Source of the DNA: JAAYED01 sp040772225
GTDB lineage: Bacteria > Chloroflexota > Anaerolineae > UBA1429
Assembly: GCA_040772225.1 (NCBI GenBank)
Contig: JAXGYO010000005.1
Coordinates: forward strand, 1 to 64,000
Length of the DNA stretch: 64,000 nt
Direction of reading: 5' to 3'
Position 1 is the stretch's first letter. Each line of letters opens with the position of its first letter. Below the pieces are notes generated by a model. It was not told the origin of the DNA. It saw nothing but the letters and a program-made list of their open reading frames with translations, and ran no database searches. Below are positions 1-7,560 of the stretch, piece by piece. A program made the position numbers and the translations under genes.

Positions 1-818
1 ACCAGGCAGTCCGGCTGGATCTCGTGCACATACTCCAGCAGATCGCGCGACTGGGCCTCGGTCATGCGTCGCGGGGTGTCGAACCAGATCAGGCAGATGT
101 CGCCGTACTGGGTGAGCAACTCGCGCACCTGCGGCTTGACGTAACTCTGGACATAGTGCTCGAAATCTTTGGCGTCCTCGTCGAAATCCCAGTAGTTGCC
201 ATCGCCGTTCGGGTGGTGCCAGTCCTGTGTCTGCGAATAGTAGAACCCGAACTTTATTCCATGGCGCCGGCAGGCCTCGGCCAGTTCGGCCATCGGGTCG
301 CGGCCAAAGGGCGTCGCGTCGACGATGTTATAGTCGGTCTGCTCCGTGGCAAACATGCAAAAGCCATCATGGTGCTTGGCGGTAATGACCATGTACTTTT
401 GCCCGGCCTCGACCGCCAGCCGAGCCCAAGCGTCCGCGTCGAACTGCGTGGGGTTGAAGCGGGCCGCCAGGCGTTCGTACTCATCCACGCTGATCAAGGC
501 GTGCTTCATGATCCACTCGCCGATCCCGGGAATGCGCCGGCTTTCCCAGCGCCCGGCGGGCAATGCATACAGCCCCCAGTGAATGAACATGCCAAAGCGC
601 GCCTGGCGCCACCAGTTGAGCCGCGGATCGAGACGGGCCTCATCGCGCTGCCCGCCGCTCGCCGATAGGGCGGTGCGTGTCATCCGTTGCCAGGCCGTGT
701 CCAGTGCTCTGGAGAGAGTGAAGGTGGTGTACTCGTTCACTTCCACTCCATGCTGGCGCGCCAGGCGGTCCAGCTGTTCCACCAGATTGGAGGGCAGTTT
801 CACCGTCGTCCTCGCCAT
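1..818 (-). CDS. Alpha-L-fucosidase (GH29), 3' end beyond the window, with RHH-like N-terminal extension
   Basis: Retaining glycosidase that would release terminal L-fucose. Seen: the GH29 entry motif MFIHWGLYALPAG at about residue 77 and KHHDGFCMFATEQTDYN at about residue 149. The gene runs off the left edge, so the catalytic nucleophile region is not visible. The start at 818 is chosen because AAAGGA lies 7-9 bases upstream; an ATG at 683 would start closer to the enzyme but has no ribosome site. The extra 45 residues (MARTTVKLPSNLVEQLDRLA, then RQHGVEVNEYTTFTLSRALD) look like a ribbon-helix-helix DNA-binding fold and stay in frame with the enzyme. No signal peptide is seen, so the protein is probably cytoplasmic. 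Fucosidase identity is secure; the RHH reading is by eye. Confidence 0.88.
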   Translation of the reverse strand, partial: MARTTVKLPSNLVEQLDRLARQHGVEVNEYTTFTLSRALDTAWQRMTRTALSASGGQRDEARLDPRLNWWRQARFGMFIHWGLYALPAGRWESRRIPGIGEWIMKHALISVDEYERLAARFNPTQFDADAWARLAVEAGQKYMVITAKHHDGFCMFATEQTDYNIVDATPFGRDPMAELAEACRRHGIKFGFYYSQTQDWHHPNGDGNYWDFDEDAKDFEHYVQSYVKPQVRELLTQYGDICLIWFDTPRRMTEAQSRDLLEYVHEIQPDCL

Positions 819-926
819 GTCGCATTCCTTTCGCAAGCTAGTCTGGGTACTCTACTCACGGCATAGTGTATCGCGTCTCGTGCGAATGTGCCAGTGTCCG
901 GGGTCACAGTGGATATCCCTGCTCTG

Positions 927-955
927 TTGACGGCGGGGGTCGATCTGCATATAAT
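927..955 (+). promoter_or_regulatory. Sigma-70 promoter for the msrB-like genes
   Basis: TTGACG (927-932), a 17-base spacer and TATAAT (950-955), about 45 bases before the first MsrB-like start. The match to the housekeeping consensus is nearly perfect. Confidence 0.75.
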
Positions 956-1000
956 ATACAAAGTTAGTATAGATACATCACAATTGCGACTGGAGTGGTC

Positions 1001-1486
1001 ATGAAACGACGCGCGCTGCTGGGTGCAGGTCTCGCCGCTGTGATCCTGTGGGGTTGTCGCGGCTTGCGTCTGGATTCAGAAGTGCTCGAATCGGACTCGA
1101 CGCGAGACCCGTCGGGCGATGCAGGCGAGGTGTGTTGCCCGGATCCGGTTGAATCAGATGGGGCCGGACGCGTGGACTATGCGCCGCTCTTTGAGCCGGG
1201 CGTCTACCGTTGCGCCGTGTGCGGACAGCCGCTATTCAGTGGTGTCGCTAAATACGAGGCCCACACGCCCTGGCCCAGCTTTTCTCAGGCCTTGCCCGGT
1301 GCCACCATCGAGGGGGCGATTGTGTCCAGCGCTGGAGGAGGACCGGGCGAGATGTCCCAGACGGCGGTCATCTGCGCCGAGTGCGGCGCCCGACTGGGCG
1401 ATGTCTACCGCGATGGTCCGGCCCCCACCGGCTTGCGCTATTGTATCGTCTCTGCGGCGCTGAGATTTGCGCCAGAAGGCGGTTGA
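1001..1486 (+). CDS. Degenerate MsrB-like lipoprotein lacking catalytic histidines
   Basis: 161-residue paralogue of peptide methionine-(R)-sulfoxide reductase. A short hydrophobic leader ending ILWGC suggests a lipoprotein or exported protein. The MsrB fold signature is present: zinc-type CAVC and CAEC pairs, PWPSF, and GPAPTGLRYC with the catalytic-position Cys148. Three conserved active-site positions are changed: the AHLGHVF motif reads ARLGDVY (Arg131 and Asp134 replace both His), and the Asn two residues after the Cys is Val150. It may have lost or altered reductase activity. CTGGAG lies 5 bases before the ATG. It is followed by an intact paralogue 50 bases downstream, probably on the same transcript. 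Confidence 0.8.
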   Translation: MKRRALLGAGLAAVILWGCRGLRLDSEVLESDSTRDPSGDAGEVCCPDPVESDGAGRVDYAPLFEPGVYRCAVCGQPLFSGVAKYEAHTPWPSFSQALPGATIEGAIVSSAGGGPGEMSQTAVICAECGARLGDVYRDGPAPTGLRYCIVSAALRFAPEGG

Positions 1487-1536
1487 CGCCGGGTTCAGTA
1501 AACGCTATCGTAATTGCAGTATGAGAGGAAGCTGCG

Positions 1537-2079
1537 ATGCAACGTCGAACCTTAATGCTCGCTTCGCTGGCGGGCCTGATCACCGGCGCATGCCGCAAGC
1601 TGGGTGTGTCGCCGTCTGATCAAGGGAATTCAATAGATTCAGTCACGAATGAAGGAGACTCGGAGATGTCTGTTATACGCACGGACCGTGTGGAAAAGAC
1701 CGACGCAGAATGGCGTGCGCAGTTGACGCCAGAGCAGTATCATGTGACGCGTGAGGCCGGCACAGAGCCCGCCTTTAACAATGCCTATTGGAACAATCAT
1801 GAGGCTGGCCGGTATCTCTGCGTTAACTGTGGCTTGCCTTTGTTCGATTCAGAGGCCAAGTACGAGTCGGGGACAGGTTGGCCCAGTTTCTACGATACGG
1901 TCGCCGATGACGTCGTGAATACGCACGAGGACCGCGCCTTTGGAATGGTGCGGACCGAGGTGCTGTGTGCGCGTTGCGATGCCCATCTTGGGCACGTTTT
2001 TCCGGACGGGCCGGCACCGACCGGCTTGCGCTATTGCATGAACTCGGCCGCCCTGGCCTTTGAGCCGCGGGAGGACTGA
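1537..2079 (+). CDS. msrB: Peptide methionine-(R)-sulfoxide reductase MsrB, exported or lipoprotein
   Basis: Reduces methionine-R-sulfoxide in oxidised proteins. The 180-residue protein has an N-terminal leader (MQRRTLMLASLAGLITGACR) with a possible lipobox, a linker, and a complete SelR domain: CVNC and CARC zinc pairs, KYESGTGWPSF, AHLGHVFPDGPAPTGLRYC with His150, His153 and catalytic Cys167, and Asn169. The predicted location is the outer face of the membrane. All residues lost in the upstream paralogue are kept here. No resolving Cys for a thioredoxin cycle was assigned. Confidence 0.92.
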   Translation: MQRRTLMLASLAGLITGACRKLGVSPSDQGNSIDSVTNEGDSEMSVIRTDRVEKTDAEWRAQLTPEQYHVTREAGTEPAFNNAYWNNHEAGRYLCVNCGLPLFDSEAKYESGTGWPSFYDTVADDVVNTHEDRAFGMVRTEVLCARCDAHLGHVFPDGPAPTGLRYCMNSAALAFEPRED

Positions 2080-2101
2080 GCTGCTCAGTGGAGGTGTTAT
2101 G

Positions 2102-2890
2102 ATGGAGTTTGCGACGCTCAAGTCGGGTGCCCCGATGCCGCTGGTGGGGCTCGGCACGTGGACCTTGCGCGGGCAAGAGGCCACCGACGCGGTCGAGGCG
2201 GCGCTGGGGGTCGGCTACCGGCACATCGACACGGCTGAAGTCTATGGCAACCAGCGCGCCATATCGGACGGGATTCGCGCGGCAGGCGTCCCGCGGGAGG
2301 AGCTTTTCATCGTCTCGAAGGTGGCCCGCGAGCATCTCCGGTATGAGGAGGTGCTAGCGGCGGCGCGCCAGACCCTCGCCGACCTGCGTACCGACTATCT
2401 GGATTTGTATCTGATCCACTGGCCCAACCCATCGGTGCCGATCCGCGAGACGCTGGTGGCTCTGAGCGAGCTCCAGCGCAAGGGCTCGATCCGTGCCATC
2501 GGGGTGAGCAACTTTACGCCGCAGCACCTGAAGGAGGCGCTCGAGACCGGGGTCGCCACCATCGAAAACGATCAGGTGCCCTACCACCCCCATGCCAACC
2601 AGGAGCCGCTGAGGCAGCTTTGCGAGGAACAGGGGATCGTGGTGACTGCCTACAGCCCGCTGGGGCGGGGCGATATCGTCCGCAATGTCCATGTTCAGGA
2701 TCTGGCAGAGGCCAGTGGCCGCACGCCTGCTCAGCTCGTGCTGCGGTGGCTGGTAGAAAAGGGCGTGGTGGTCATTCCGCGCTCAAGGAGCGTTCGCCAC
2801 CTGCGGGAGAATCTCGATCTGTTCGGCTGGGAGTTGGACGACGAGGCGCGCCGCGAACTGGATGCTATGGGCGCCGTGAGCGCAGGCTAG
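2102..2890 (+). CDS. Aldo/keto reductase
   Basis: NAD(P)H-dependent carbonyl reductase of the AKR superfamily, 262 residues with a single TIM barrel. Seen: GYRHIDTAEVYGN (Asp and Tyr of the tetrad), FIVSKVAREH (Lys), YLIHWPNPS (His), GVSNFTPQHL, and IPRSRSVRHLRENL, which is the usual cofactor-phosphate loop. The ATG at 2102 is chosen because GGAGGT lies 6 bases upstream; an ATG at 2099 would be only 3 bases away. It sits 22 bases after msrB and is likely co-transcribed. Substrate unknown. Confidence 0.92.
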   Translation: MEFATLKSGAPMPLVGLGTWTLRGQEATDAVEAALGVGYRHIDTAEVYGNQRAISDGIRAAGVPREELFIVSKVAREHLRYEEVLAAARQTLADLRTDYLDLYLIHWPNPSVPIRETLVALSELQRKGSIRAIGVSNFTPQHLKEALETGVATIENDQVPYHPHANQEPLRQLCEEQGIVVTAYSPLGRGDIVRNVHVQDLAEASGRTPAQLVLRWLVEKGVVVIPRSRSVRHLRENLDLFGWELDDEARRELDAMGAVSAG

Positions 2891-3055
2891 CCACCACGGC
2901 GCGGGCAGCCGCGGCGGCTGTTCCTGGTGTGGTCACTTCCGGTACGGTTCCTTTATTTCCAGAAGCATAGGATGACTTTACGATAGAGGTGCGGTATACT
3001 GCTGTGTGCTGTGCCTCTTTTTTTCTGGCGACTCGTGGCCGGCAAAAGGAGCTCT

Positions 3056-3478
3056 ATGGCGAAACGTCTGTCGGTGATCGACAACAACCTGTGCGTGGGC
3101 TGCCAGTCCTGCATGTTTGCCTGTACCAGGCGTTTTGCTGAGGGCGGGCTATCCAAATCCTCCATACATATCCATTCAGCGGGTGGCATCGACAAGGGTT
3201 TTGTGGCCATCGTCTGCCGCGCCTGTGCCGATCCCCCTTGCGCGAGGGTATGCCCCACCGGTGCGCTGGCAGTCAGGGAGGGCGGCGGCGTCAAGCTGGA
3301 TGCAGCCAAGTGCATCGGGTGCGGCAACTGCGTGGAGGCTTGCCCCTTTGGCGCGGTGCTGTGGGACGGTGAGCAGAACAAGCCCTCCATATGCATCTAT
3401 TGCGGCTACTGCGCGCCCTTCTGTCCCTATGGCGTCATCGCGCTGCAGGAGATTCCGGAGGTGCAACATGCCAGCTGA
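3056..3478 (+). CDS. Four-cluster 4Fe-4S ferredoxin, partner of aldehyde ferredoxin oxidoreductase
   Basis: Electron carrier of 140 residues. Four cysteine sets are visible: CVGCQSCMFAC, CRACADPPCARVCP, CIGCGNCVEACP and CIYCGYCAPFCP, which fits a DMSO-reductase/HycB-type polyferredoxin with four [4Fe-4S] clusters. The gene overlaps the next gene by 11 bases, so it is probably the dedicated electron acceptor or subunit of that oxidoreductase. AGGAG lies 4 bases before the ATG. A possible -10 TATACT lies at 2995-3000. Confidence 0.9.
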   Translation: MAKRLSVIDNNLCVGCQSCMFACTRRFAEGGLSKSSIHIHSAGGIDKGFVAIVCRACADPPCARVCPTGALAVREGGGVKLDAAKCIGCGNCVEACPFGAVLWDGEQNKPSICIYCGYCAPFCPYGVIALQEIPEVQHAS

Positions 3479-5222
3479 TCGCCTGCTCGAACGCGTGCTT
3501 TTTGTCGATCTTACCAGGCGGGCCTTCCACGTGGAGGAGCGTCCTGAGCTCTTTCATGAGTCTCTCGGTGGGGCAGGGGTTGCCATCCGGCTGCTGGAGG
3601 AGCTGTGCCCCCCGGGTGCCGACCCGATGGGGCCCGACAACCCGGTCATTCTCGCCGTCGGCCCGCTGGTGGGCTACTATCCGCTGGCGTCCAAGACGGT
3701 AGCCATGTTCAAGTCGCCCCACACGGGCAATCTGGGTGAGAGCCACGCCGGCGGGCGCAGCGCCGTGGCCCTGCGCATGGCTGGCTATGGCGCGGTGGTG
3801 ATCACGGGCCAGAGCGCCATGCCTGTGTATCTGGTCATCGATGGCGACGGCGTCCGTTTCCGCGACGCTTCAGCGCTGTGGGGCATGCAGAGCAGCTATA
3901 CCGTGGGCTCTGTGCTGCGCGAACGTGAGACAGGCAGCGGATTTCGCTCGATCATGCGCATCGGCCGCGCGGGCGAGCGCGGCGTGTCGTATGCCTGCGT
4001 GATCACCGAGACCTACAGGCACTTTGGGCGGCTGGGTCTGGGCGCCGTTTGGGGCAGTAAACGGCTCAAGGCCATCATCGTCGAGGGCAAGCAGAGCCTG
4101 CCTGCCGATGACAAACGGGCCTACCGCAAGACCTACGACGGAATCTTTGAGGCGGCAACAAAGTCGCCGCTTATGAAAAAGTATCATGATCTGGGTACCC
4201 CGATGAACGTGCTGCCGCTGAACGAGTTGGGCGGGCTTCCGACCCGCAATCTCCAGTCGGCGCGCTTTGAGGATGCGGCCGCGATCTCCGGCGAGGCCCT
4301 GGCGGAGGACTATCTGGGGCGTCGCGTCGCCTGCGCCCACTGTCCTGTGGCTTGCATCCATCTGGCGATGCTGCGCACGCCCTATCCCAATGAGCCCTAC
4401 TTTTTCAAGACGCAGCTTGTGGGCTATGACCACGAACCGATATATGCCTGCGGCAGCATGCTCGGCCTCGGCGAGGTCAATGGGATGCTTGCCCTCCTGG
4501 ACGAGATCGAAGTGCTGGGTCTCGATGCCATGAGCGCGGGCGTGTCGCTGGCGTGGGCCACCGAGGCACTGGAGCGGGGGCTGATCACGCTGGCTGATAC
4601 GGATGGGGTGGCGCTGGCGTTCGGCGATGCAGAGGGTTACATCGCCGCGGTCAACCGTATCGTCAGCCAGCCCACGGCGTTGTACCGGGCACTGGCGCGC
4701 GGCGTGGATCATGCCGCAGCCCAGTTCGGTGGCGAGGATGCGGCGCTGGCCTTTGGTGGAAACGAGATGCCCGGCTACCACACCGGCCCGGGATGCCACG
4801 CGGGCTGGCTGGCCGGCGCTCGGCATAGCCATCTCGACAATGCGGGATACAGTATCGACCAAAAGATTGCGCAGGCGGGCACGACCCTGTCGCCCGTAGA
4901 TCTGGCAGGGCAACTGCTGGCAGAAGAGCGTTGGCGACAGGTGCTCACCAGCCTCGTGATCTGTTTGTTCGCACGGAATGTCTATGACACTGATACGGTG
5001 CTGGCGGCGCTGCGGGCTGTGGGCCGCCCATATAGCGCAGAGGCGCTGGATCTGATCGGCATAGAGACCCTGCGTCGCAAGTTTGCCTTTAAGGAGCGCG
5101 AAGGGTTCGACATGGCCGGACTGCGCATCCCGGGCCGCATCAGTGAGACCCCGTCGCCGCTGGGCGCCGTGGACCCTGTCTATGTGCGCGAGACGCTGGC
5201 TGCCTACCGGCAGGCGCTGTAA
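3468..5222 (+). CDS. Aldehyde ferredoxin oxidoreductase (tungstopterin)
   Basis: Oxidises aldehydes to carboxylates using a tungsten bis-pterin centre and one [4Fe-4S] cluster, passing electrons to ferredoxin. The 584-residue length fits the family. Seen: an N-terminal pterin domain with GPLVGYYPLASKTVAMFKSP, then the cluster motif CAHCPVAC (Cys289, 292, 296) and a late Cys499 in SLVICLFARN, at nearly the same positions as in the Pyrococcus enzyme. The ATG at 3468 overlaps the ferredoxin stop, indicating translational coupling. No cofactor synthesis genes are in the window. The physiological aldehyde is unknown. Confidence 0.92.
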   Translation: MPADRLLERVLFVDLTRRAFHVEERPELFHESLGGAGVAIRLLEELCPPGADPMGPDNPVILAVGPLVGYYPLASKTVAMFKSPHTGNLGESHAGGRSAVALRMAGYGAVVITGQSAMPVYLVIDGDGVRFRDASALWGMQSSYTVGSVLRERETGSGFRSIMRIGRAGERGVSYACVITETYRHFGRLGLGAVWGSKRLKAIIVEGKQSLPADDKRAYRKTYDGIFEAATKSPLMKKYHDLGTPMNVLPLNELGGLPTRNLQSARFEDAAAISGEALAEDYLGRRVACAHCPVACIHLAMLRTPYPNEPYFFKTQLVGYDHEPIYACGSMLGLGEVNGMLALLDEIEVLGLDAMSAGVSLAWATEALERGLITLADTDGVALAFGDAEGYIAAVNRIVSQPTALYRALARGVDHAAAQFGGEDAALAFGGNEMPGYHTGPGCHAGWLAGARHSHLDNAGYSIDQKIAQAGTTLSPVDLAGQLLAEERWRQVLTSLVICLFARNVYDTDTVLAALRAVGRPYSAEALDLIGIETLRRKFAFKEREGFDMAGLRIPGRISETPSPLGAVDPVYVRETLAAYRQAL

Positions 5223-5237
5223 CAGACGGGTGCACGC

Positions 5238-5268
5238 AAAACCGCCCCGCGAGCACTCGCGGGGCGGC
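5238..5268 (-). terminator. Rho-independent terminator after the lacI-type gene
   Basis: Stem CCGCCCCGCGA / TCGCGGGGCGG (5242-5252 with 5258-5268), followed on the minus strand by TTTTG. It lies between convergent genes and may work in both directions, but the U-tract favours the minus strand. Confidence 0.75.
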
Positions 5269-5296
5269 TTATCCTCGATCAGGTTGCAGCCACTGG

Positions 5297-6304
5297 CTAC
5301 AGGTTCTCGTGCTCTGCGGACGCTCCGCAAGAGCCGCGGACAATCAGTTGCGTCCTGATGATCTCTTCACGTACAGGCGCTTCGCGATTCTCGATGCGCC
5401 AGAGCAGTAATCGCACGGCCTCGCGGCCGATATCCTCGATAGGCTGAAACACCGTCGTGAGCGGCGGCGTCATGTACTCGCCCGCCTCCAGGCCGTCAAA
5501 GCCGATCACCGCGATGTCGTCCGGCACCCGCAGGTCTGCGGCAGCGATTGCCTGCATGGCCCCCATCGCCATCATGTCGTTCGCGCAAAAGACCGCATCC
5601 GGGATCTCTGGCAATGCCAGCAGCCGTTCCATGGCTGTGGTCCCGGTGACGAAATTGAACTCGCCATGCTGGAGATACCCGTCGGGTACCGGCAGACCGT
5701 GTTGCGCCATTGTGTCGCGGTAGGACTGTTCCCGTTCCACGGCGTTGGTGGACGACTCTGGGCCCGCAATGTGGGCGATCTTGCTGCGGCCGTGGGCGAT
5801 CAGGTGCTCAAGGGCTGCGATTGTGCCCTGACGGTTATCAGGCACAACGCCATCCATCTTTAGATCCTGTCTGGCATGCCCAAGCAATACCGTCGGTGTG
5901 CCAGCCTGGGCCAGTGCCTGCAGAAAGGCCTCGTTGTCAGGGCTGGCAGTCACAATCACGCCGTCTGCTCTGCCGGGGATGCGCATCAACTCGCTCCACT
6001 CCTTGCCCTCTATCTGAATGGCGAGCAGAGCATAGCCGGCCGCTGCGGCCTCGGATTCGGCGCCCGAGATCACCTGGGCAGCATAGATGCTTTGAAAGTT
6101 CTGATGGAACAGCCCCAAAACGCTGGTGGCCCGCATGGCCAGGCCGCGCGCCACCGGGCTGGGCCGGTAGTTTAGCGCCTCAACAGCCTCCATGACCCGG
6201 GCACGGGTCTCATCGGTGACCTTGGCGCGCCCGTTCAGGACACGCGACACAGTCGCGATGGAGACCTTGGCCCTCTCCGCTACGTCATAAATGGTTGCCC
6301 TCAC
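5297..6304 (-). CDS. LacI/GalR-family transcriptional regulator
   Basis: 335-residue DNA-binding regulator of the usual family length. The N-terminal HTH reads TIYDVAERAKVSIATVSRVL with the hinge helix NYRPSPVARGLA. A periplasmic-binding-like effector domain follows with GLFHQNFQSIYA, DGVIVTASPD, FCANDMMAMGAMQAI and VIGFDGLEAGEYMTPPLTTV. Effector is probably a sugar (family knowledge). Start is GTG with GGAGGT 6 bases upstream. A core LacI-type site lies in its own upstream region at 6397-6406. It is convergent with the oxidoreductase operon, so its target is not evident from position. Confidence 0.93.
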   Translation of the reverse strand: MRATIYDVAERAKVSIATVSRVLNGRAKVTDETRARVMEAVEALNYRPSPVARGLAMRATSVLGLFHQNFQSIYAAQVISGAESEAAAAGYALLAIQIEGKEWSELMRIPGRADGVIVTASPDNEAFLQALAQAGTPTVLLGHARQDLKMDGVVPDNRQGTIAALEHLIAHGRSKIAHIAGPESSTNAVEREQSYRDTMAQHGLPVPDGYLQHGEFNFVTGTTAMERLLALPEIPDAVFCANDMMAMGAMQAIAAADLRVPDDIAVIGFDGLEAGEYMTPPLTTVFQPIEDIGREAVRLLLWRIENREAPVREEIIRTQLIVRGSCGASAEHENL

Positions 6305-6396
6305 TGCCTGACCTCCCCCGCGATATAGGAACTCACCCCATCATACAACGCCTGTCGCAAAAGGACAAGCGGATTCACAACCATTGAACACCAGCA

Positions 6397-6406
6397 GAAT
6401 CGTTTC
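6397..6406. promoter_or_regulatory. Candidate LacI-family operator
   Basis: GAATCGTTTC contains the AANCGNTT core typical of LacI-family operators and lies about 95 bases upstream of the regulator start. Autoregulation is inferred from position only. Confidence 0.3.
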
Positions 6407-6438
6407 CGTGAGACAATATTAGTCGATAATGTCGCACG

Positions 6439-7287
6439 CTAGAGGTTGGCCAGCGCCACGGCCAGCACCGCTACCCCGATGCCTGCGCGCTCGGAGGCTG
6501 TGATGCTCTCACCAAAGAGCAGCCGCGCAAGAACCGCGGTGAACACCAGGCCCACCGCGCTGTAAAAGGGAAACACGAGAATGGCTGGCAGGCCGATGAG
6601 CGCGGCCACCAGGCCGGAGTTCGCCAGGGTATTGGTCATGCCCAGCGCCACCCCGGGCAGGATGTCGCGCCGCGTCGTTGTCTCGCGGTGGCGCCACCAG
6701 GCGATAGCCGAGACGAGAATCGCAGTGCCGAAAAGTGATGCCAGAAAGAGCGCCTGCTGATTCGTGCCGGTGCGCTCATAGGCCTTGGTCAAAACCATCG
6801 ACAGGCCGTTACCCAGCAGCAGCCCGAGCAGGAGCAGCGCTGTGTCTCCATCGATGCGTGACCGTCCTTCGGCGGCCCTTCGCGGGGACAGCGTCAGCAG
6901 CGGCAGCGCGATCAGCGAGAGCAGAGCCCCCGTGCTCTGGATGGTTGTCACCCGCTCTCCCCACAGCAGCAGCGCTGCCAGCATGGGCATGACCACGGCG
7001 AGCCGGCTCATCGCGGACGGGATGGAGACCCCCCGGCGGCCGAGAAGGGGCACAAAGAGCGCCAGGTTGAGGGCGTACAGCACCCCCACGGCCGACCCCA
7101 TTGCCAGCGTCACCGGCTCGATGTGCCACGGAGCGCCTGATATGGCGTGCCTGCCGAGCTGAAAGGCGGTAGCCGCGATATAGTTGATCACGCCCATAGC
7201 CCAGGGGTTGCAGCGGTGATTCATGGCGCTGCGCAATACCAGGCCAAAGGCTGATGAAAAGAACGTCGCTGCGAGCAGAGCCAGCAT
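6439..7287 (-). CDS. DMT/EamA-family membrane transporter
   Basis: 282-residue inner-membrane protein with about ten hydrophobic segments in two repeats, typical of EamA drug/metabolite exporters. It starts MLALLAATFFSSAFGLVLRS and ends ITASERAGIGVAVLAVALAN. The ATG at 7287 is preceded by GGGAGG with 4-5 bases spacing; the longer upstream reading has no ribosome site. Substrate unknown. Confidence 0.85.
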   Translation of the reverse strand: MLALLAATFFSSAFGLVLRSAMNHRCNPWAMGVINYIAATAFQLGRHAISGAPWHIEPVTLAMGSAVGVLYALNLALFVPLLGRRGVSIPSAMSRLAVVMPMLAALLLWGERVTTIQSTGALLSLIALPLLTLSPRRAAEGRSRIDGDTALLLLGLLLGNGLSMVLTKAYERTGTNQQALFLASLFGTAILVSAIAWWRHRETTTRRDILPGVALGMTNTLANSGLVAALIGLPAILVFPFYSAVGLVFTAVLARLLFGESITASERAGIGVAVLAVALANL

Positions 7288-7560
7288 CGAACCCTCCCGT
7301 TCAAGCGTACGGGGTGCGATTATAGGTCTTGCGCACCGATGTCCAAAACTCACGCTGGCTGGAGAGTCAGCGGTACTCTGAGGAAGCAGCGGCCGGCAGG
7401 GATGTCGCTGGTGCAGCGGTTCTCTCAAGCCCGCCTGCGCGGTTCGCCGTGCAGGCCGGGGTGGGGCAGGACGTGCCCCGCTGCACTACCTTCTGAGGCA
7501 CAGCGCGGCCCCCTTTCGCGTATAATGACTATAGGAAAGTGATGATTCAGGGGGCATGCG

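Noticed and set aside
3870..5330. Long open frame on the minus strand opposite the aldehyde ferredoxin oxidoreductase
   Set aside because: Antisense shadow of a clear enzyme gene in GC-rich DNA; composition lacks family features and there is no ribosome site.
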